From positions 7,879,001 to 7,943,000 of the forward strand of contig NC_056427.1 in assembly GCF_905147365.1 (NCBI RefSeq): 64,000 bases of DNA, in the 5' to 3' direction. Numbering within the stretch: position 1 is the stretch's first letter; each line of letters opens with the position of its first letter. Source of the DNA: Aricia agestis. Taxonomy: Eukaryota; Arthropoda; Insecta; Lepidoptera; Lycaenidae. The notes under the pieces are model-generated. The model did not search any database and was not told the origin of the DNA. It saw only the letters and a list, made by a program, of their open reading frames with translations. Shown here one piece after another: positions 1-9,892 of this stretch. The position numbers and the translations under genes are program-made.

Positions 1-126
1 TTTTAAATGCACCAAACATTTAGATATTCGAAAATAGCAAAATATTTTTTATTACAATTCTCAATTTTACGCTTCGAATTTTTTGCAACTGAATTTTGAA
101 ATTCCCAGAAAGGATATAATAATATA

Positions 127-305
127 GTTTGTCATAAAAGTGAGGAAATTAAAAACTGGCAACATCGTAGTGTCATCCCTTTTTTTCTTAGATGGATTTG
201 AAAGGGGACACTACGTAGTTATGTCTATTGTGACGATGTCACAGTATAGCAATATGACATACGATGTTGGCACTTTTTAATTTCTTCACTTTTTTGACAG
301 ACTAT
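127..305. mobile_element. Foldback MITE, copy 1 (AGTCTGTCAAAAAAGTG ends)
   Basis: The two ends are inverted copies: AGTTTGTCATAAAAGTG at the left, and the reverse complement of AGTCTGTCAAAAAAGTG at the right. The arms continue through the text gcaacatcgtagtgtcatcc. A second, shorter copy lies at 33976-34100. The flanks are TATA-rich, so a TA duplication is possible. No coding capacity. The superfamily is not assigned. Confidence 0.7.
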
Positions 306-555
306 AAATACTTTATTACTTTTTCTTGCTCGCATTTAATGTACATTTGCCATGGGTCAATATACAAGAAAAACAGCCTCTCCACTTTGGCCAAATGATG
401 GACCAATGCAAGCAATTATGAACTATTTAAGCATACGATAGTCGTCTATGATTGACCATTAGGCGAATTCAGTCTCGAATTCAGCGGGCGGCGGGGCGGG
501 AGCGGGGGCGGGAGTGGCGCGTTCTAATGTACCGTATAGAATTATGGATAAGCCG

Positions 556-838
556 TCTATTATAACTTTTTCCACATTTTGACTTGTTTGTTTTTTATTT
601 TATTTATTTATATGTGTGATGACTAAGACGTTTTTTTTTTATATTTAATCAATGAATGATGAATAATGTAATGGATTTAATTATTGTTACCTTGTATGTT
701 ATGATTTGTCAATCCCCTGTACAATTATATATTTTGCACGCCACTTCCAAGGCAGAATGACGGATCCATGTATGACGTGTGTACCCATATAAGACCTTTA
801 TATACCACATTAATTATGCAATAAATTGCTATTCTATT
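556..838 (+). mobile_element. LINE 3' end fragment (non-coding)
   Basis: The stretch ends in ATGCAATAAATTGCTATTCT followed by another ATTCT unit, the look of a non-LTR retrotransposon 3' UTR with a short simple tail. It sits inside the GC-rich TIR element. There is no reading frame. The assignment rests on tail structure and general memory of insect LINE ends. Confidence 0.45.
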
Positions 839-886
839 CTAAGCTGCGCCGCGCGCCGCTTGGTTTTCCTGTCCATATAAGACTAA

Positions 887-1024
887 GGGCCTGTCTCACC
901 ACTGCCTGATAAGTACCGGACATGCTATCCACAACTTAACTTGACAGATAGAGTATGGATCATCAGTCAAATAAGTTGTGGATAGCCTATCCGGCACCTT
1001 ATCAGGAAGTGGTGAAACAGGCCC
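887..1024. mobile_element. PIF/Harbinger-type MITE, copy 1
   Basis: A 138-bp foldback whose ends are GGGCCTGTCTCACCACT and the inverted GGTGAAACAGGCCC. It is flanked on both sides by TAA (884-886 and 1025-1027). GGGCC ends with a TAA/TTA duplication are characteristic of PIF/Harbinger elements. Other copies: about 19128-19268, and one broken by a LINE at 51072-51810. Confidence 0.8.
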
Positions 1025-1192
1025 TAAATTTATATTCACGCGCCACCGCCGCCGTGCCCGCCCCGCTGCCCGCTACTTTGAAGACTGAAGGCCTATTGAC
1101 GTCAATTATGCATGCGAACAGCTTCGCCATCATGGTGGCAATCATTGGAATACGTGGAGAGAGGCCTTTATAGAAATACGATAATAAAAATA

Positions 1193-1347
1193 TGATCTCT
1201 CACGGGTCGTGTCCGTCGTACGTCACTCTGGGTTATAAGAGAAGGATGACAGTGAGATTATGTACTGCGCACACATTCGGGCACTATAAAAGCTAACCTG
1301 GTTTCAATGAAACCTGCCACCGTCACCCAAACCAGTGAGGGAGAGAT
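1193..1347 (+). mobile_element. tSINE1 body fragment
   Basis: This is the reverse complement of the body seen in the complete minus-strand copies at 14.3 and 20.6 kb: tgggttataagag, tactgcgcacacattcggg and ggtttcaatgaaacc occur in the same order. The tRNA-like head is missing. It is clearly diverged, so it is an old insertion. Confidence 0.65.
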
Positions 1348-1640
1348 TTATCTGTTTGTCTGTTCATCTGTATAATATAATAATACTTTTTTACAAATAT
1401 TTTCGTACATTCTCAATAATTAAAGTGTATGTATTGACCTAGATATAAAAATATTCACTGAAACATAAAAACTGGCAAATCTCGAGTTGAATTACGAACG
1501 AGGGGTTCCGTACTTTCCATATAAGTATCTATGTGTCTGTCTGTCACTACTTGTAACTTGACGATTGAACCGCTGTACCGATATCGATGAAACTTTTAAT
1601 GCGCGGGGAACTGTACGTTGTTCGAAAATAAAAAGTGTGT

Positions 1641-1956
1641 ATGTCCGATAAAATAAGAAACACCATACTGCGCTCCCAAACGGGCATCAAGGACGTAGGT
1701 GTCAAGGCGGCCAAGCTGAAGTGGGAGTGGGCGGGTCACGTTAGCCGCATGTATGACCCCCGCTGGACAAGGGTCTCAACAGAGTGGGCACCCGAAGATG
1801 GACGCCGCCGCCGAGGCCAGCCTAGAAAAAGGTAGCGTGACGAGCTGGAGGCATACCAGCCAGGCTGGCTATCGGTGGCGCAGGAGCGAGAACAGTGGAA
1901 GATCCTGGGGGAGGCCTTTGCCCAGCAGTGGGACACTAAAGGCTAATAAAAAAAAA
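1641..1956 (+). pseudogene. RTE-clade LINE, C-terminal end of reverse transcriptase
   Basis: The frame starting near 1641 reads as the tail of an RTE-type polyprotein: GIKDVGVKAAKLKWEWAGHV near the front, then an arginine-rich EDGRRRRGQPRKR stretch. At 1833-1835 TAG replaces the tryptophan codon expected in the conserved RKRW motif. The same frame then continues, with no frameshift, through WLSVAQEREQWKILGEAF to a TAA at 1944-1946, followed by poly-A. So it is a 5'-truncated insertion with a single nonsense change and otherwise intact codons, which suggests a fairly recent event. The role in an intact element is target-primed reverse transcription. It is inserted among Helitron-like repeats. 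Confidence 0.85.
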
Positions 1957-2039
1957 AGTCCTTTACCAAGACTCGAAGAATCTATTAAAATCGGTTTAGC
2001 GGTTTGGGCGTGAGGTAACAGATCGACACGTACACATTC

Positions 2040-2221
2040 CAGGCGCGGTCCGAAGGGGGGGGGGGGGGGTCACAGGGGACATGACCCCTCCCAAAATCTA
2101 AGGTCAAATTGAAAAATCTCAAAATCTTGTCAAATAATAAAAAGGAAATTTCTTGTTATCCTATAACAGCGATTTTTTTTTGTGTGACCCCCTCTAAAAC
2201 TTCAGGCTGCGACCGCGCCTG
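2040..2221 (+). mobile_element. hAT-type MITE with poly-G block, copy 1
   Basis: Ends CAGGCGCGGTC and GACCGCGCCTG are perfect inverted repeats. The element is flanked by the 8-bp direct repeat ACACATTC at 2032-2039 and 2222-2229, the duplication length typical of hAT transposons. A G tract follows the left end. The second copy is at 63763-63958 on the other strand. It interrupts a Helitron-like repeat. Confidence 0.85.
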
Positions 2222-2225
2222 ACAC

Positions 2226-2432
2226 ATTCGCATCCATACTTATATTATTACAAATGCGAAAGTTTGTCTGTCTGTTGCCTCGTAACGACCAAACCGCTGA
2301 ACCGATTTTGCTGAAATTCAGTAAAGATAGACGTAGGATACTTTGTTACCCGAAAAGATGTGCGTTTCCCATGCGACAAACGAAATTTTTTCGCAACGGA
2401 ATTCCGTTCCGGAGTCCGTAGATTATAATACT
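2226..2432 (+). mobile_element. Helitron-like repeat (TCTATAC...ATAAATGCG family)
   Basis: Contains the family core: aaatgcgaaagtttgtctg, accgctgaaccgattttgc and a diverged copy of the end region. No coding sequence. Adjacent minus-strand family pieces (1957-2031) flank the hAT MITE. Confidence 0.6.
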
Positions 2433-2480
2433 AGTTAATATATATTCTGTGATACTAGTAAGTAAAATATAGACTTCCTC

Positions 2481-2782
2481 TTTTTTTTTTTATGAAATAA
2501 GGGGGCAAACGAGCAAACGAGTCACCTGATGGAAAGCAACTTCCGTCGCCCATGGACACGCGCAGCATCAGAAGAGCTGCAAGTGCGTTGCCGGCCTTTT
2601 AAGAGGGAATAGGGTAATAGGGGAGGGTAGGGAAGGGAATAGGTTAGGGGATTGGGCCTCCGGTAAACTCACTCACTCGGCGAAACACAGCGCTAGCGCT
2701 GTTTCACGCCGGTTTTCTGTGAGAACGTGGTATTTCTCCGGTCGAGCCGGCCCATTCGTGCCGAAGCATGGCTCTCCCACGT
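2481..2782 (-). mobile_element. SL element (SINE-like with LINE tail), copy 1
   Basis: Read on the minus strand it begins ACGTGGGAGAGCCATGC and ends CCCTTATTTCATA plus poly-A. The last ~130 bp match the 3' end of the LINE at 51.1-51.7 kb. The middle holds the GGGTAATAGGGGAGGGTAGG minisatellite-like block. No open frame. Confidence 0.85.
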
Positions 2783-3002
2783 AAAATTTATTTATATTAC
2801 TCCCTCTTATATTTCTTTTGATAGCTGATAATAGCGTCACATCAGGCGGTCCTTCTCTCGTTATCGGCCATCATAATGTACATAGGATCGTTGAAAGCGA
2901 TTTCCAATAATCTTTCAGACTTCTATACACTTCCTTACATGTTCTATGAATGTACGCGCACCTTATTATGGCGCCGCAGCGTAGCGGGCTGCATATAATA
3001 TT

Positions 3003-3226
3003 ACTATATAGCTATTTGTCTGAGCTTTGCTCGGTATTCGATAAAACACGAAGAAAATGGCATTTTCTAAAAATGATTCCTAGGTAGATCGATTTATCGC
3101 CCCCGAAACCCCCTATATACTCATGAAAATCGTTGGAGCCGATTCCGAGATTCCAATTATATATGCAGCGGTTTGGCTGAGAAGTGGTAACAGACAGACA
3201 CACTTTCGCATTTATAATATTAGTAA
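3003..3226 (-). mobile_element. Helitron-like element, CTGAGC hairpin type
   Basis: On the minus strand the 5' part holds the family core (ttcgcatttataatattagt read inverted), and the 3' end carries a short hairpin (gagctttgctcgg) just before tagctat. A related 3' end is at 32892-32915. Confidence 0.55.
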
Positions 3227-3368
3227 GGATTCTCGTGTCGCGGTGTTTGTTTCCAAAATCCTCCGAAACGGCTGGAGCAATTTTGTTGAAACAACAAACA
3301 GCGCAATTCTGAATCTCGTCGTAGTTCGTCCAAAAGAAACAGAACAACGTCCGCCGGTACAGATAGTT

Positions 3369-3686
3369 TATAATATCTTATATTATATAATATATAAAAT
3401 TCTCGTATCACAATGTTTGGCCGTGTACTCCTCCGAAACGGCTTTACTGATTTTAACCAAATTTTATATGCATTTTCAGTGGGTCTGAGAATCGGCTACT
3501 GGGTACTTATTAATTTGTTGAATAAATAATAGTAAATTATTACAGCTCGAGACTGACGGTGACCATTGTTTGTGCGATGGGATAGCGATGGACGTTGCCA
3601 TGGTGACACTCTTATTTAGTCACTTCAATAAAATAATACGGGCGAAATACTTTATATGGCAAAACAGCGTTTGCCGGGACAGCTAG
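3369..3686 (+). mobile_element. Helitron, GGCAAA hairpin type, copy 1
   Basis: The 3' end has a hairpin (GGCAAA at 3658-3663 pairing with TTTGCC at 3670-3675), then GGGACAGCTAG, ending in CTAG at 3683-3686 next to T. Hairpin plus CTRR at an A/T site is the Helitron terminus. The minus-strand copy at 20230-20545 shares the full length. Confidence 0.75.
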
Positions 3687-3846
3687 TTTATTTATATAAA
3701 TTGGGTCACAGTATGTCACTATGTGTCACACTATTTATGTCACATTACGGTATTTGTGACAACGTCAAGTATATTTTGGTACATTCGATCATTGGTATTT
3801 CAGAGTTAGTGATCGGTATGATCTTTACATACATACACACTATTAT
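3687..3846. other. No recognised feature
   Basis: AT-rich sequence with scattered GTCACA motifs. No coding frame or known repeat seen. Confidence 0.4.
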
Positions 3847-4482
3847 TTAAAACTATTAAAAAAACCGAGCTTTGTGAGGGCTCGCGTCGTTTTTCTGCGT
3901 GGTAATAATCTTAAGGCAGTTTTTTATATTTATAAGTAACCAAACCTTCACTGACCGATGATAACCATCTACATATAAATATAATTTACTATGTTAAAGC
4001 ACAAATCAATAGGCTTGATAGTTTTTCCGTAAAGTGGACATCAAAATTTAAATTAATTACATTGTCTTTCCCGAGCCCGTGTTGCAGACCGTGGGAAAAT
4101 TGCTGCTATGTGTTTGTTGTTATGTTTACAAGATGTACTTATAAGTTATAAGAGAGTGCTGTTTGTGGGATCACAGACTGACAGGGGGCCACGGAAGATC
4201 AGGCGCCACGGTTTGCCGCGGTCGATGCCTGAGTGGATTACCCCTTTAAACATGCGGTGTGTGCATTGCACAGCCATAACCGAGTTTAATTTTAAGTAGG
4301 TAGTTAAATGTTGTATGCGTCATGTCAATTTACTTGAATTCCTTGTTTTATTGTTATTTAACTCTGGCTGTGTTCTGTCCCTTTCACATGTTTAATAAAG
4401 TTATTTTTATTTTATTTATTTAAAATATACAGGTTGTGGAATATACTAGGCCCCTAGGGCTTCGCTCGCCCTGATAAACTAG
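3847..4482 (+). mobile_element. Helitron, AGGGC hairpin type, copy 1 (interrupted)
   Basis: Begins ccgagctttgtgagggctcg and ends in a hairpin (AGGGC...GCCCT) followed by GATAAACTAG, with CTAG at 4479-4482. Other copies: 17998-18190 (minus), about 20550-21497 (minus, interrupted), 48656-48845 (minus). About 380 bp of unrelated sequence (about 4048-4430) interrupts it. Confidence 0.7.
4048..4430 (+). mobile_element. Probable retroelement 3' end inserted in the Helitron
   Basis: Ends with AATAAAGTTATTTTTATTTT and a (TATTT)-type tail, and fills a gap in the Helitron by comparison with the copies at 18.0 and 48.7 kb. The look is of a LINE 3' UTR with polyadenylation signal. No coding frame can be assigned. 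Confidence 0.5.
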
Positions 4483-4628
4483 ATGTCCCGGTGAACTTTA
4501 TATTACTTCCCTCCTAAAGAAACCTTCCCTGGACTTCCACGGATATTTCAACACTAAAATTAGCTTAATCGTTTCAACCGTTCTTGAATTGTAGCGAGAC
4601 TAACAAAATGGATTTATTTTAATTTATA

Positions 4629-5004
4629 CAGGGTGCAATTAAACCTTCCTGCCAAATTTTGATATATTGATCCTTGTTAAAAATTAAAATACACGTATTT
4701 TCTTTTATAATCACTCAGTACTAAAATGTTGAGAAATGGCTTTAGGAAGTTATCCTAAAAAACACTACAATTAATGGACACGACGCGTCGCCCGCGCGTG
4801 ATGTGACCCCGCGCGCGCGCCTCCCCCCGCGTTACCCCCTCTCATTCCCCCGCGCCGCGAGTGACCGTTGTGCAACGATTTTAAATAAGATAAAATATGT
4901 CACTAAAAAAAAATAACACCCAATTTTTTTTTTGGTTAAATGGACTCTCCTAGTGATACATAAGCCCTGGAAAAAATTTGGCAAGAAGGTTTAATTGCAC
5001 CCTG
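4629..5004. mobile_element. TA-target MITE with GC-rich core
   Basis: Inverted ends CAGGGTGCAATTAAACCTTC and GAAGGTTTAATTGCACCCTG are flanked by TA on both sides (4627-4628, 5005-5006), as for Tc1/mariner-type elements. The core holds a CG-rich tract around 4778-4860. Its first bases resemble the CAGGGTGTAAC foldback family found elsewhere in the window. Confidence 0.8.
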
Positions 5005-5006
5005 TA

Positions 5007-5384
5007 TAGACTCGCTGTTGCCCGCGATCAAGAATCAACAAAAAATAGTAAAGGAGATTTTTCCCCGTTTTTTCCTCATTTACCACCGTTTCTTCGCTCC
5101 TATTGGTCGCAGGGAGATGTTAAGCCTTTATAATTTTCATGTTTACAATGAGATTTCAAATTATGGCAAAGCAAAATATGTTATAAGCCTACAATAACTT
5201 ATTAGAAAGTAACTTTCTTTGGAATCCAAAATCTCTCATCATCAGCGATAATGAAAATTTCAATTTTAATGAAAAAACTTCTCTGTAACAAGGAAAAGTT
5301 GCGTACTTAAAAGTTACATTTGAAATCAAAATTAACATGTCTTTAAGTAAGGCGAATTATTTCAATTAACGCTTTTCCACTGAT
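5007..5384. other. Unassigned, with a Helitron-end-like start
   Basis: The start (ctcgctgttgcccgcgatc) resembles an inverted Helitron 3' end. The rest is AT-rich with no frame or recognised repeat. Confidence 0.35.
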
Positions 5385-5815
5385 ATTAGGGTCCGTACCC
5401 AAAGGGTAAAAAAGGGACCGTATTGCTGAGACTTCGATGTCTGTCCGTCTGTCTAACTGTCTGTCTCCAGGCTGATCTCAAGAACCGTTATAGCTAGACT
5501 TCTGAATTTTTCACAGATTGTGTATTTCTGTTGCCGCTATAACAACAAATACTGAAAACAAAATAAAATTGGATGTTGCTAGTCGTCCGGTGAACGGATG
5601 AATAAAATAAATCTTAGTCGTCCGATTACCGGACGACTAGCAAATTCGATTTATTTTATTCATCTGTTAATCGGACGACTAGACACGAATAAAATTAATA
5701 TTTAACGGGGCTCCTATACAAAAACACAATTTTTGCCAACTTCGCTCTATAACGGTACGGAATTCTTCGTGCGCGAGTTCGACTCGCACTTGGTCGATTA
5801 TTTTTGACGACATGT
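5385..5815 (+). mobile_element. GGCCGA repeat, copy 1, with nested palindromic element
   Basis: Starts TTAGGGTCCGTACCCAAAGG and ends with the near-palindrome gtgcgcgagttcgactcgca followed by a TTGGTCGATTATT tail. The first 13 bases are inverted relative to GGTACGGAA near the end. About ten copies or fragments occur here. Its superfamily is unknown to me. The interior is split by the 117-bp element at 5571-5687. Confidence 0.75.
5571..5687. mobile_element. 117-bp multi-hairpin insertion with 9-bp duplication
   Basis: Three inverted blocks of CTAGTCGTCCG / CGGACGACTAG type with gatttattttattcat arms. The flanks are the direct repeat AATAAAATT at 5562-5570 and 5688-5696. Other copies of the host repeat (for example near 53845) lack it, which gives the empty site. 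Confidence 0.75.
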
Positions 5816-5906
5816 TTTTATTTTGATGGGCCAATACAAGCTCTCACCCAGAATAGGACGTTCTTGTTTTCCGTAAATGAAATTCTGGGTAAACGATGTT
5901 TTAGAC

Positions 5907-6103
5907 TTTGTCCATACTGATATAATAAATGCGAAAGTAAGCCCGTTACCTCTTCACCTCTAAACCGCTAAACCGATTTTGCTAAAATTTGGTATGGATA
6001 TACTTTGATTCCCGGGAAGGGACAAAGCATACTTTTTATCCCGGAAAAATGTACGGTTCCCACGCTTTTTGCGCAACGGGATTCCGGGCGTCATGTAGTT
6101 ATA
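5907..6103 (+). mobile_element. Helitron-like repeat (ATAAATGCG family)
   Basis: Core order: TCCATACTGATATAATAAAT, then accgattttgctaaaatttg, then tttttatcccggaaaaatgt, then ccgggcgtcatgtag. Complete but non-coding, with CTAG changed to GTAG. Confidence 0.75.
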
Positions 6104-6252
6104 TATGTGTTCCCAACATAAACATTATGACAGCCGCTGAAATAGCCAAGGTTTGTTAGGTCATAGATATTGCGGATTTGGGTTATGAATATACCAGTTC
6201 ACGAGAATGATTTAACCGACTGTGGAAATATATGTGGCGGGGATAAAAAGAA

Positions 6253-6458
6253 CAGCGGGGCTAAAATGGTCGCTTTGGAGAATCATATTATGAATCACAG
6301 TATGATTAATTTTTCTAAAATCGCAAAATGCAACTCTGCTTGCAATTCATTTCTGTATTATTGTACTGATTTGACATTTGTCAGTTTGACAGTTTTGACA
6401 ATTCATTTGCTGAATTGATTGAGAGGAATTGCTAAATGTGACCATTTTAGCCCCGCTG
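6253..6458. mobile_element. CAGCGGGG MITE, copy 1
   Basis: 206 bp with inverted ends CAGCGGGGCTAAAATGGTC and GACCATTTTAGCCCCGCTG. The middle has repeated TTTGACA/TGTCAA motifs. Further copies: 12505-12714, 24505-25368 (interrupted), 62247-63480 (interrupted). The 82-residue frame over it is incidental. Confidence 0.8.
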
Positions 6459-6506
6459 AACTTTATAGTATCTTTGCGTGCAAAAAGATTAAAATGAATC
6501 CATATT

Positions 6507-6766
6507 TCCACACTAATATTATAAATGCGAAAGTGTGTCTGTCTGTCCGTTTGTCTGTCTGTCTGTCTGTCCGTCTGTCTGTCTGTCTGTCCGTCTGTCT
6601 GTCTGTCTGTTACCTCTTCACGCCCAAACAGCTGAACCGATTTTGCTGGGCATGGAGATACTTTGAGTCCCGGTAAAGGACATAGGATACTTTTTATCCC
6701 GGAAAAATGTACGGTGCCCGCGCGATTAACGAATCTTGGCTCAACAGAGTTGCAGGCGTCATCTAG
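6507..6766 (+). mobile_element. Helitron-like repeat with expanded (CTGT)n
   Basis: Begins TCCACACTAATATTATAAAT and ends GGCGTCATCTAG at 6766 next to T. A CTGT/CCGT microsatellite (about 6535-6612) has expanded inside it. Confidence 0.8.
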
Positions 6767-6948
6767 TTAAATATAATTTAATATGCTGATAATAATATGT
6801 ATTAAAAAAGCTGACGAGTTTGTTCGTTCGAACGCGAATATAATTTCAAATCTCACGATTTTTTTGTGTTGGATTGATCTAGGAACGCTTACAACATCAC
6901 GCTGCGACCAAAAAATAAGGAAAAATCGCAAAATAATATATATTTTTA

Positions 6949-7082
6949 ATGAAATAAGGGGGCAAACGAGCAAACGGGTCACCTGATGGAAAGCAACTTC
7001 CGTCGCCCATGGGCACTCGTTGAACGTGGTATTTATCCGGTCGAGCCGGCCCATTCGTGCCGAAGCATGGCTCTCCCACGTA
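6949..7082 (-). mobile_element. SL element, copy 2 (internal deletion)
   Basis: Both ends are present, but the middle (minisatellite block and neighbours) is missing, giving 134 bp instead of ~300. Confidence 0.8.
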
Positions 7083-7084
7083 TA

Positions 7085-7263
7085 AAATCCATCCGGTGCA
7101 TAACAGTGCATAAGCGCGAGAACCGTACATTTTCCACGATAAAAACTATCCTATGTCCTTTCCCGGGCCTCAAAGTATCTCCATACCGAAATTTCATCAA
7201 AATTGGTTCAGCAGTCTTAGCGGTAAGAGGTAACAATCACATTTTCGCATTTATAATATTTTA
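7085..7263 (-). mobile_element. Helitron-like repeat (ATAAATGCG family)
   Basis: Inverted core: ccgtacattttccacgataa, tcctttcccgggcctcaaag, then cattttcgcatttataat. Non-coding. Confidence 0.7.
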
Positions 7264-7488
7264 CTTAAAAGATATTTGCCGATTGCCGCCTCCAATTCCA
7301 GCAAGCGATCTTAAACTAGTGCGCAGCTTATAAAATATTTTCCCCTAGTTCTTTATCTATTAATCCAAATGTCATACACAGTCTCAATTCCTCAATGTGT
7401 AAAAGCGATAGCAACTTGGCTAAGTGCCAGTAGCTCGACCTTACTTCTCCAGCGCTGGACGGAAATATATTTGATGCATTTGCAGTTT

Positions 7489-7573
7489 AGCGAAGAAAGA
7501 AATAGATGCTTTGTAAATTAGAAAATTATGGCCTAATTTGCTAATTTACAAAGCATCTATTTCTTTCTTCGCT
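7489..7573. repeat. Perfect 33-bp hairpin
   Basis: Arms 7489-7521 and 7541-7573 are exact reverse complements (they contain aagaaatagatgctttgtaa), with a 19-nt loop. It could be a small foldback element or a transcribed hairpin. No duplicate elsewhere in the window. Confidence 0.8.
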
Positions 7574-7673
7574 TGCTTAATTATATCAATAAATATAACC
7601 TCCTCCTTCTTGGAACTCAGTTAAAAATTACGTGAGATTTGGCGAGACCCCACTCTTCCCAACGCGTGAGTTC

Positions 7674-8458
7674 TTTTTTATTTTTATTAAATAACGAGCA
7701 ATAGCAAACGAGCAAACGGGTCACCTGATGGAAAGCAACCTCCGTCGCAAATGGACACTCGCAGCATCAGAAGAGCTGCAGGTGCGTTGCCGGCCTTTTA
7801 AGAGGATACACCAGGGGCTAGAGAAATGAAAAAAAAGCACGTGTAATATCTATAGCTGTCTCCCTTACCTCAAGCCTATACCGCAGAACGCGATAGAGAC
7901 AACTGCAGAAAATCCAGAAAATCAACGATTCGTTGTCCCCTGATTCCTTCTCCAAAACTTAACCGATTTAAGTACTTTTTTCATTAAAGATTAAAAAAAG
8001 GCTTGAGCTGTGTTCCTATGTTTTGCTTTTTTTGTATAATCTAGCCAAATCTGTTTTCTGGACGTTTGAACACAACGGAAAATCTGGCCATTTTTTTTGG
8101 TTTTTGAACGTTCATATCTTATTTAATAATTAAATTATGAAAAAAAAGAAAACATAGGGACATCGTATTAGTGGCCGTAGATATTCAGGAAAAAAATTAT
8201 AACTCTACTAGCATTATCCAGGGAGGAAACAGGGGACAGCGTTTGTATGGAAAAAAGGGCGGTGTGGACTCCTCTTAAGAGGGAATAGGGTAATAGGGGA
8301 GGGTAGGGAAGGGAATAGGGCAGGGGATTGGGCCTCCGGTAAACTCACTCACTCGGCGAAACACAGCGCAAGCGCTGTTTCACGCCGGTTTTCTGTGAGA
8401 ACGTGGTATTTCTCCGGTCGATCCGGCCCATTCGTGCCGAAGCATGGCTCTCCCACGT
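7674..8458 (-). mobile_element. SL element, copy 3, split by a TTAA MITE
   Basis: Left part 7674-7801 and right part 8279-8458 join into one ordinary SL copy once the 473-bp MITE and one TTAA are removed. Confidence 0.85.
7802..8274. mobile_element. TTAA-target MITE, copy 1
   Basis: Ends GAGGATACACCAGGGGC and GGTGTGGACTCCTC, with TTAA on both sides (7798-7801, 8275-8278). Because it lies inside an SL copy, the pre-insertion site is known and the duplication is exactly TTAA. TTAA targets suggest piggyBac-like mobilisation, though the ends do not match the usual piggyBac CCC start. Other copies: 14828-15301, 23294-23757, 51815-53146, and a partial at 62367-62755. Confidence 0.85.
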
Positions 8459-8645
8459 TTTTATGTAATTTCGCTCAGATGTCGACCACAGGGAAGGATA
8501 TAGACTACTTTTTGCTAAAAAACGCACGGTCACCGCGGAATTCCTTATTTACGTGGGCAGAACCAATAAAAAAATTTAAAACCTATTATTATCGGTTGTC
8601 AAGAGGTAACAGACTGACAAACTTTCGTTATATAATATTACTATG
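8459..8645 (-). mobile_element. Diverged Helitron-like repeat
   Basis: Weak inverted match to the ATAAATGCG family: aagaggtaacagactgacaa, then tttcgttatataatattact. Confidence 0.5.
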
Positions 8646-9141
8646 GATAACGTATAAGTTTAACCAAATTAGCTGGGTTTCAAGGGCGTATTGATTTCTC
8701 GCGCGAATATCGGTCAAGCCGTGCTTCGGCACGAACGGGCTCGCCTATGGACTCATAGAATAGCAACTATTGCTGTCACATACTGTTGCTTGTGATCTCG
8801 CGTTATAACGGCCAAACCGCGCGTTCGCGCGGACGCATATAATCCGAGTCTAAGTAGTCGTTCCGTAATTTCATAATATCTCCTTACTATTCATGGTATC
8901 CTAGTATATTATAATCGACTTGTTGGTTTATTAGTACAATAATTAGTTTGTTATGTATGTTAGGGTAAGGATTAAAGCAATTGCTTGCTACATTGATCTA
9001 TATAATAGCTGAAGTGATCTAGAGATCTATTATAGAGATTAGTTGATTTAATAAAGAGCTCTAACTCGCTAGAGTTAAGCTGAACCGATTTTGATGAAAG
9101 TTGCCATGCACGTTTGAGTTCCGAATATGCAAGCCACCTTT
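8646..9141. other. Unassigned; perfect 20-bp palindrome at its end
   Basis: No gene or known repeat. The end (9131-9151) holds aagccacctt and aaggtggctt around one T, where the next repeat begins. Confidence 0.4.
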
Positions 9142-9395
9142 AAGGTGGCTTTCGGATCTTTGCCGTGAGCGACCGCGACCGATAAAAATTCAAATGAAAT
9201 GCTACTTTATGACATAGGATAGAGGTATTATTTTCTACTGACATTTGCGTGGCGACCCATGCTGTCGCCGGCGGCGACGTAACAGCTAGTGGTAGAGTAA
9301 AATGAAATCTATGCTTTTGTCATAAAAAAAACAAAAATTCGTTTGAATTTTTGTCGGTCGCGGTCGCCCGCGGCAAAGATCGGAAAGTCACTTTT
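9142..9395. mobile_element. TIR element (AAGGTGGCTTTC ends), copy 1
   Basis: Inverted ends: left aaggtggctttcggatcttt, right ggcaaagatcggaaagtcac, each followed inward by a gcgaccgcgacc-type stretch. A further ~65 bp to the right (to about 9462) is also shared with the copy at 16.9 kb. Third copy at 63626 to the window end. Confidence 0.65.
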
Positions 9396-9462
9396 TGGAT
9401 TTTATGATGTCTTAGTAGACAAAAGTTGTAATCGTCATTATTGACCTTGAAACGAGCAGAAT

Positions 9463-9892
9463 AAGTCTAAAAATATAAACTACCAACGAAAATTGGTTTG
9501 AATGAAATCTAGCAAGTAGTTTTTTTTATACGTCATAAATGGTAAACCTTAATTTAACTTTCATTAAATCAACTGAAATATAAAAATAAATCAAAAACCT
9601 TTTAATTTCATGAAAATAAACCTTATTGCTGTTGCGGAAATTTTCATTCGGTTAAAACAGACATAATTAAAAAACTAACACATTCCCATTAAAACAATGG
9701 AAGTTAAAGAAGAAAAAACTCAGTTAAATGACGCAGTTAAGCCGATCGTTAAAGTTAACTGGATTACAGTAGTTAAGTAGACAGTGATTAGAATATAATC
9801 AGAAATCGATAACGGACATACATACTAACTTACATATTATACTTAATACATTATACAGATACGTAAATGTAAGTCAAAACCTTTACGTTTTT
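9463..9892. other. No recognised feature
   Basis: AT-rich, many short taaa/ttaa runs. No coding frame above background. Confidence 0.4.

Larger units (their letters stand above)
451..1106. mobile_element. Element with GC-rich terminal inverted repeats
   Basis: The left end (attaggcgaattcag, then a GC-rich tract agcgggcggcggggcggg) is matched in inverted orientation at 1035-1100 (cgcgccaccgccgcc, then actgaaggcctattg). The interior is occupied by a LINE 3'-end-like piece and a Harbinger-type MITE, so the element is older than both. Boundaries are approximate and no transposase remains. Confidence 0.5.

Noticed and set aside
6419..6676. Frame rich in SVCLSV repeats (also 34239-34427)
   Set aside because: Translation of the (CTGT)n run inside Helitron-like repeats.
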